From: an uncultured Collinsella sp.
Lineage (GTDB): Bacteria > Actinomycetota > Coriobacteriia > Coriobacteriales > Coriobacteriaceae
Assembly: GCA_900550415.1 (NCBI GenBank)
Contig: URSO01000010.1
Span: 1-44,656 of the forward strand
DNA: 44,656 bases
Direction of reading: 5' to 3'
Of this stretch, positions 41,589-44,656 are shown piece after piece. Numbering within the stretch: position 1 is the stretch's first letter; each line of letters opens with the position of its first letter. Below the pieces are notes generated by a model that was given only the letters and a program-made list of their open reading frames with translations, did not search any database and was not told the origin of the DNA. A program made the translations under genes and the position numbers.

Positions 41589-41759
41589 CTAATTTGCAAA
41601 GAAGTGACGCGCCATGCACTTGGCGCCCAACGTCTCCCTCCGGATGTTGCCCTGCGAACCATCGATCCAGGCCTTCAGGCTCATAGGGACGTCCTCGACC
41701 CTTGCAGCATCGAACTCGGGCGCGAGGGCAAGTAAAGCATGCGCGATAGCATTGAACAT
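41589..41759 (-). CDS. Small hypothetical protein between argG and argH (56 residues)
   Basis: ATG 41759 is preceded by GAGGAG at a good distance (seven bases), and the frame runs 56 codons to TAG at 41589-41591. The product begins MFNAIAHALLALAPEFDAAR and ends CMARHFFAN; a hydrophobic helix is followed by a mixed polar part (SLKAWIDGSQGNIRRETLGA). Codon use (many GCC/CTC/GTC) is like that of neighbours. I do not recognise a family. The place between argG and argH on the same strand suggests co-transcription, though a hairpin at 41811-41838 stands before it. Confidence 0.6.
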   Translation of the reverse strand: MFNAIAHALLALAPEFDAARVEDVPMSLKAWIDGSQGNIRRETLGAKCMARHFFAN

Positions 41760-41810
41760 AATGGATACTCCTCATATATATAGGCGCAGAGCCGCCAAAT
41801 TGATAGAAGG

Positions 41811-41838
41811 AGCCCCGCCGGACAACCCCGGCGGGGCT
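41811..41838 (-). terminator. GC-rich hairpin after argG
   Basis: AGCCCCGCCGG and CCGGCGGGGCT form a perfect 11-bp stem. On the minus strand CCTTCTATCAATTT follows, which is a weak T-run. It may end argG or lower expression of the genes downstream. Confidence 0.6.
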
Positions 41839-41994
41839 CGGACTCAGCCGCAGATGCGGCATCATATATGCGGGCGGAACGTAGGGGCCACCGATGTTAA
41901 GAAGTGTCAGCAAGCATAACGAAAGGTAGGGACCCCGTGCGCCCGTTTTGTATCACGCGGATGGGCCGCACGGATACCAAGGGAAGGAAAAGCC

Positions 41995-43221
41995 TTAGGC
42001 CTGGGCGGCAGCGGAGCTGGGACCCTGGACCTTAGCCCACGTCTTGAGCGACAGCGTGTCGATCTCGATAAAGCCGGCGCTGGCCTTCTCGTCAAACGTA
42101 GTGTCGCGGTCGTAGGTGGCCAGACCGTAGTCGTAGAGGCTAAAGGGGCTCTTGCGGCCGACAACGTGGCAGTTGCCCTTAAAGAACTTCAGACGGACGG
42201 TGCCGGTCACGAACTTCTGGGTGTCAGCCATAAAGGCGTCGAGCGCGTTTTTGAGCGGGCTATACCACTGACCGTTGTACACGGCGGTAGCCCAATCCTG
42301 CTCGAGCTTGATCTTGGTCTTGAGCAGATCGCCCTCAACGCAAATGTCCTCGAGCGCCTTATGGGCGGTGATAAGCGTCAGGGCGCCGGGAACCTCGTAG
42401 CACTCGCGGCTCTTGAGGCCCACCAGACGGTCCTCGACCAGGTCGAGACGGCCAAAGCCGTTGTCGCCCGAAATCTTGTTGAGGGCGATGACGATCTCGG
42501 AGAGCTTCATCTTCTTGCCGTCGACGGCGACGGGCTTGCCGGCCTCAAACTCAATCTCGGTGTAGGTCGGGATGTCGGGCGTGTCCTCGGGATTCTTGGT
42601 CATAACCCAAGCGTCGTCGAGCGGCTCGTTCCAGGGATCCTCCAGATGGCCGCACTCAATGGCGCGACCCCACAGGTTGTCGTCGATGGAATAGGGGTTG
42701 TCGTTGGCACCCTCGGGAACCGGCACGTTGTGGGCGTGGGCATAGGCGACCTCGTCGGGGCGGCACTTCAGATCCCACTCACGAACCGGAGCGATAACCT
42801 TAAGCACGGGATCGAGGGCCTTGACGGCAGCCTCAAAACGAACTTGGTCGTTACCCTTGCCGGTGCAGCCATGGGCAACGTAGGTCGCACCAAACTCGTG
42901 AGCGACCTCGACGAGCTTCTTGGCGAGCAGCGGACGAGACAGGGCGGAGAGCAGCGGGTACTTGTTCTCATACATGGAGTTGGCGGCGATGGCCTTAGTC
43001 AGGAACTCATCGGAGAATTCGTCGCGCAGGTCGAGCACCTGGCAATCGAGAACGCCCAGGTCGAGTGCCTTCTGCTTCTTGGCGTCCAGGCCGGTCTCCT
43101 CCTGGCCCACGTTGCCGCAGACGCAAACGACATCGAGATTCTTCTCGTCTTGGAGCCACTTGACACATACGGATGTATCAAGGCCACCGGAATATGCGAG
43201 AACGACTTTTTCCTTGCTCAT
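41995..43221 (-). CDS. argG: Argininosuccinate synthase
   Basis: A 408-residue ATP-dependent enzyme that joins citrulline and aspartate. It has the P-loop-like MSKEKVVLAYSGGLDTSVCVKWL, VAHGCTGKGNDQVRFE and APVREWDLKCR, then VPVPEGANDNPYSIDDNLWGRAIECGHLEDPW, all typical. The C-terminal SPFSLYDYGLATYDRDTTFDEKASAGFIEI is intact. I use ATG 43221 with GAAAGGAAA upstream. With argH it supplies arginine or works in reverse in arginine catabolism. Confidence 0.96.
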   Translation of the reverse strand: MSKEKVVLAYSGGLDTSVCVKWLQDEKNLDVVCVCGNVGQEETGLDAKKQKALDLGVLDCQVLDLRDEFSDEFLTKAIAANSMYENKYPLLSALSRPLLAKKLVEVAHEFGATYVAHGCTGKGNDQVRFEAAVKALDPVLKVIAPVREWDLKCRPDEVAYAHAHNVPVPEGANDNPYSIDDNLWGRAIECGHLEDPWNEPLDDAWVMTKNPEDTPDIPTYTEIEFEAGKPVAVDGKKMKLSEIVIALNKISGDNGFGRLDLVEDRLVGLKSRECYEVPGALTLITAHKALEDICVEGDLLKTKIKLEQDWATAVYNGQWYSPLKNALDAFMADTQKFVTGTVRLKFFKGNCHVVGRKSPFSLYDYGLATYDRDTTFDEKASAGFIEIDTLSLKTWAKVQGPSSAAAQA

Positions 43222-43774
43222 GGCTGTTTCCTTTCGCCCTTGGTAGCTAGTTAGAACATCGGTCAGTTGCAAGTCATTTCAAGGTCAAATACCGTGCAAT
43301 ATCAGGTTAAAAAGCAAAATCAGCACATACATGCCCTAGAAACATGCAGCAATGTCGTGCTAAAACCCAACGACCTCAAAATAACTCTGTTGAGGCAATT
43401 CGCCCCATGCGGACAGAGACGATTGTTATCGTCGTCGGGAAATTGCGCGCTGGCGTCGGATGGCATTGTCTGCAGTGGTGATAATCTTTACGAACTGCAT
43501 CTGCCTCTCCTTTCACATATCGCCGGGCGCAATTCAAATATCGCAAACGGTACCTTTTCCTCGGTAAGCGGTTGTTTTTCCGTCTCCGTTTTCGATGGTC
43601 GCTATATTACGCTAAAGTGCCCGCAGTACAAGCGACAAATTCAAATTTCTGAAAAGTTTTTTCATTACTTTGTGAATCGTGATGCAAACAGGCTTCGTTC
43701 CTGCGAAAATACGCTCGATTACCAACCGGAGGGTTATTCCGCCCGAAACAATTTAGAAACGGAAAGGCGCTTTT
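43222..43774. other. Gene-free AT-rich region before argG and the HAD gene
   Basis: About 550 bases, clearly richer in A and T than the neighbouring genes. It must hold the argG promoter (-) and the HAD promoter (+). One open frame crosses it on the plus strand but overlaps the HAD gene by 110 bases and has atypical codon use. I found no clear ArgR box by eye. Confidence 0.5.
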
Positions 43775-44602
43775 ATGCAAACTTACGAATCGGACGCCGC
43801 TATCGGCAACATCAAGATCCTTGCCGTCGATATGGACAAGACATTGCTGACCGACGAGCGCGTACTGCCCCAGGGCCTCGATGAGCGCCTGGAAAAGCTC
43901 GCCGAGGCTGGCATCGTGTTCTGCCCCGCCAGCGGACGTCCCGCCCCCAAGCTCGAGGAGATGTTCGAGGGCATCAAAAACCGCCTTGCTTTCTGCCCCG
44001 ATAACGGAGCCTGCGTGATCTACCGCGGCAACTATATCTATAAGAGCACTATCGATGTGGCGCTGTATCAGCAGGTCTTGAGCCGCGCCTCGGAGGATCC
44101 GCACGCTGTCCCCGTCCTGTGCTGCTTCGACGAGTTTTACGTGCTTGCTCGCGACCATCAATACCACGACGAGCTCAGCGTTTACTACAACACGATCAAC
44201 TACGTCGATACCTTTGAGGGCCTCGACGTCGACTCCAACAAGATCTCGATCTTCTTCCCCGCCTACGATGCCGAGCCCGCATTTCGCGAGGACTACAACC
44301 CCGCGTTCTCGGATCAGCTCTATGTCACCAATGCCGGCCGCGAGTGGATCGACTTTATGAACCTGGGCGTCGACAAGGGTTCGGGCGTCGCGCACCTGTG
44401 CGAGCAACTCGGCATCGATATCGCCGATGCCGCCGCCGTGGGCGATACGTACAACGACATCCCCATGCTTGAGCGCGTCGGTCACAGCTTTATCGTGGAC
44501 AACGCCGAGGAGCATATGAACGCGCATGCTAAGTGGCGCATTCCGAGCAACAACGACGGGGGCGTACTGACGCTCATCGATGCCATCTTGGCGGCTCGTT
44601 AA
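43775..44602 (+). CDS. Cof-type HAD-IIB phosphatase
   Basis: A 275-residue HAD hydrolase of the Cof subfamily, which acts on sugar phosphates, pyridoxal phosphate or nucleotides. Motif I is ILAVDMDKTLLTDE (D20, D22 region) and motif II is FCPASGRP. The cap runs from about residue 90 to 195, with the lysine motif FMNLGVDKGSGVAHL and motif IV AAAVGDTYNDIPMLE. GGAAAGG precedes the ATG. The substrate is not assigned. Nothing is seen after it in the last 54 bases. Confidence 0.88.
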   Translation: MQTYESDAAIGNIKILAVDMDKTLLTDERVLPQGLDERLEKLAEAGIVFCPASGRPAPKLEEMFEGIKNRLAFCPDNGACVIYRGNYIYKSTIDVALYQQVLSRASEDPHAVPVLCCFDEFYVLARDHQYHDELSVYYNTINYVDTFEGLDVDSNKISIFFPAYDAEPAFREDYNPAFSDQLYVTNAGREWIDFMNLGVDKGSGVAHLCEQLGIDIADAAAVGDTYNDIPMLERVGHSFIVDNAEEHMNAHAKWRIPSNNDGGVLTLIDAILAAR

Positions 44603-44656
44603 CGTGGCTCGTCGGACCTGGCCGGGCGAGGCGGGTAAGTTTTTCGTTCGGTCAGG

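Noticed and set aside
41542..41919. Longer open frames on both strands in the argG-argH gap
   Set aside because: They cross the GC-rich hairpin and lack ribosome sites; the 56-codon frame at 41589-41759 is better supported.
43267..43884. 205-codon plus-strand open frame before the HAD gene
   Set aside because: It overlaps the HAD gene by 110 bases in another frame, lacks a good ribosome site and its codon use differs from neighbours.

Overview
The window looks like a chromosomal segment of a high-GC gut actinobacterium of the class Coriobacteriia, most likely Collinsella or a close relative. I base this on gene content and style (anaerobic 2-hydroxyacyl-CoA dehydratase-family proteins, selenium and molybdenum genes, C_GCAxxG_C_C protein, RNase P RNA, CCA-encoded tRNAs), not on a database match. 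Most genes are on the minus strand and few spaces are empty.

Positions 1-15.5 kb form a redox and trace-element region. In order they hold a formate/nitrite-type channel, tRNA-Gly and tRNA-Pro beside a tRNA-derived foldback, brnQ, and a selenium cluster (SelD with an in-frame UGA at codon 17, YedF, a DUF3343 carrier, a cysteine desulfurase). Next come an activase with two paralogous double-cubane/2-hydroxyacyl-CoA dehydratase proteins, then modABC (ModB has a large extra N-terminal domain), moeA and mogA. Molybdate uptake, cofactor insertion and selenium delivery fit together as support for Mo/Se enzymes such as formate dehydrogenase, which lie outside the window.

Positions 15.7-30 kb are mostly housekeeping: a CLC antiporter, a lipid kinase, an RF-like GGQ protein, xpt, an efflux pump, metY, a C_GCAxxG_C_C protein, a YigZ-family protein, rnpB, a candidate small RNA, rpsA and a HAD phosphatase. 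A DeoR regulator, a PTS IIBC permease and a sugar-phosphate isomerase/epimerase follow. Four copies of a structured intergenic element (long outer stem, conserved inner sequence, central hairpin) are spread from 7 to 27 kb.

Positions 30.3-37.2 kb hold what I read as a 6.2-kb acquired block (30641-36880). It is flanked by two direct copies of a 305-bp segment made of the 3' end of the L-cysteine desulfidase gene plus its terminator. The copies differ at 26 positions by my count, almost all synonymous. The block carries a membrane protein that now runs in frame into the duplicated desulfidase tail, and a macrolide-type MFS pump behind a 9-codon leader (MLASMRIWL) resembling the mef/msr attenuation peptides. 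It also carries an SPFH protein with an Arc-like partner, a membrane-anchored XRE regulator, a small membrane protein, and a second XRE gene cut off at the right junction.

Positions 37-44.6 kb return to core genes: the intact desulfidase, rpiB, ndk, argH, a 56-codon small gene between argH and argG, argG, and a Cof-type HAD phosphatase. GGGAC/GTCCC palindromes recur in several intergenic spaces; at least one (after xpt) is a terminator.
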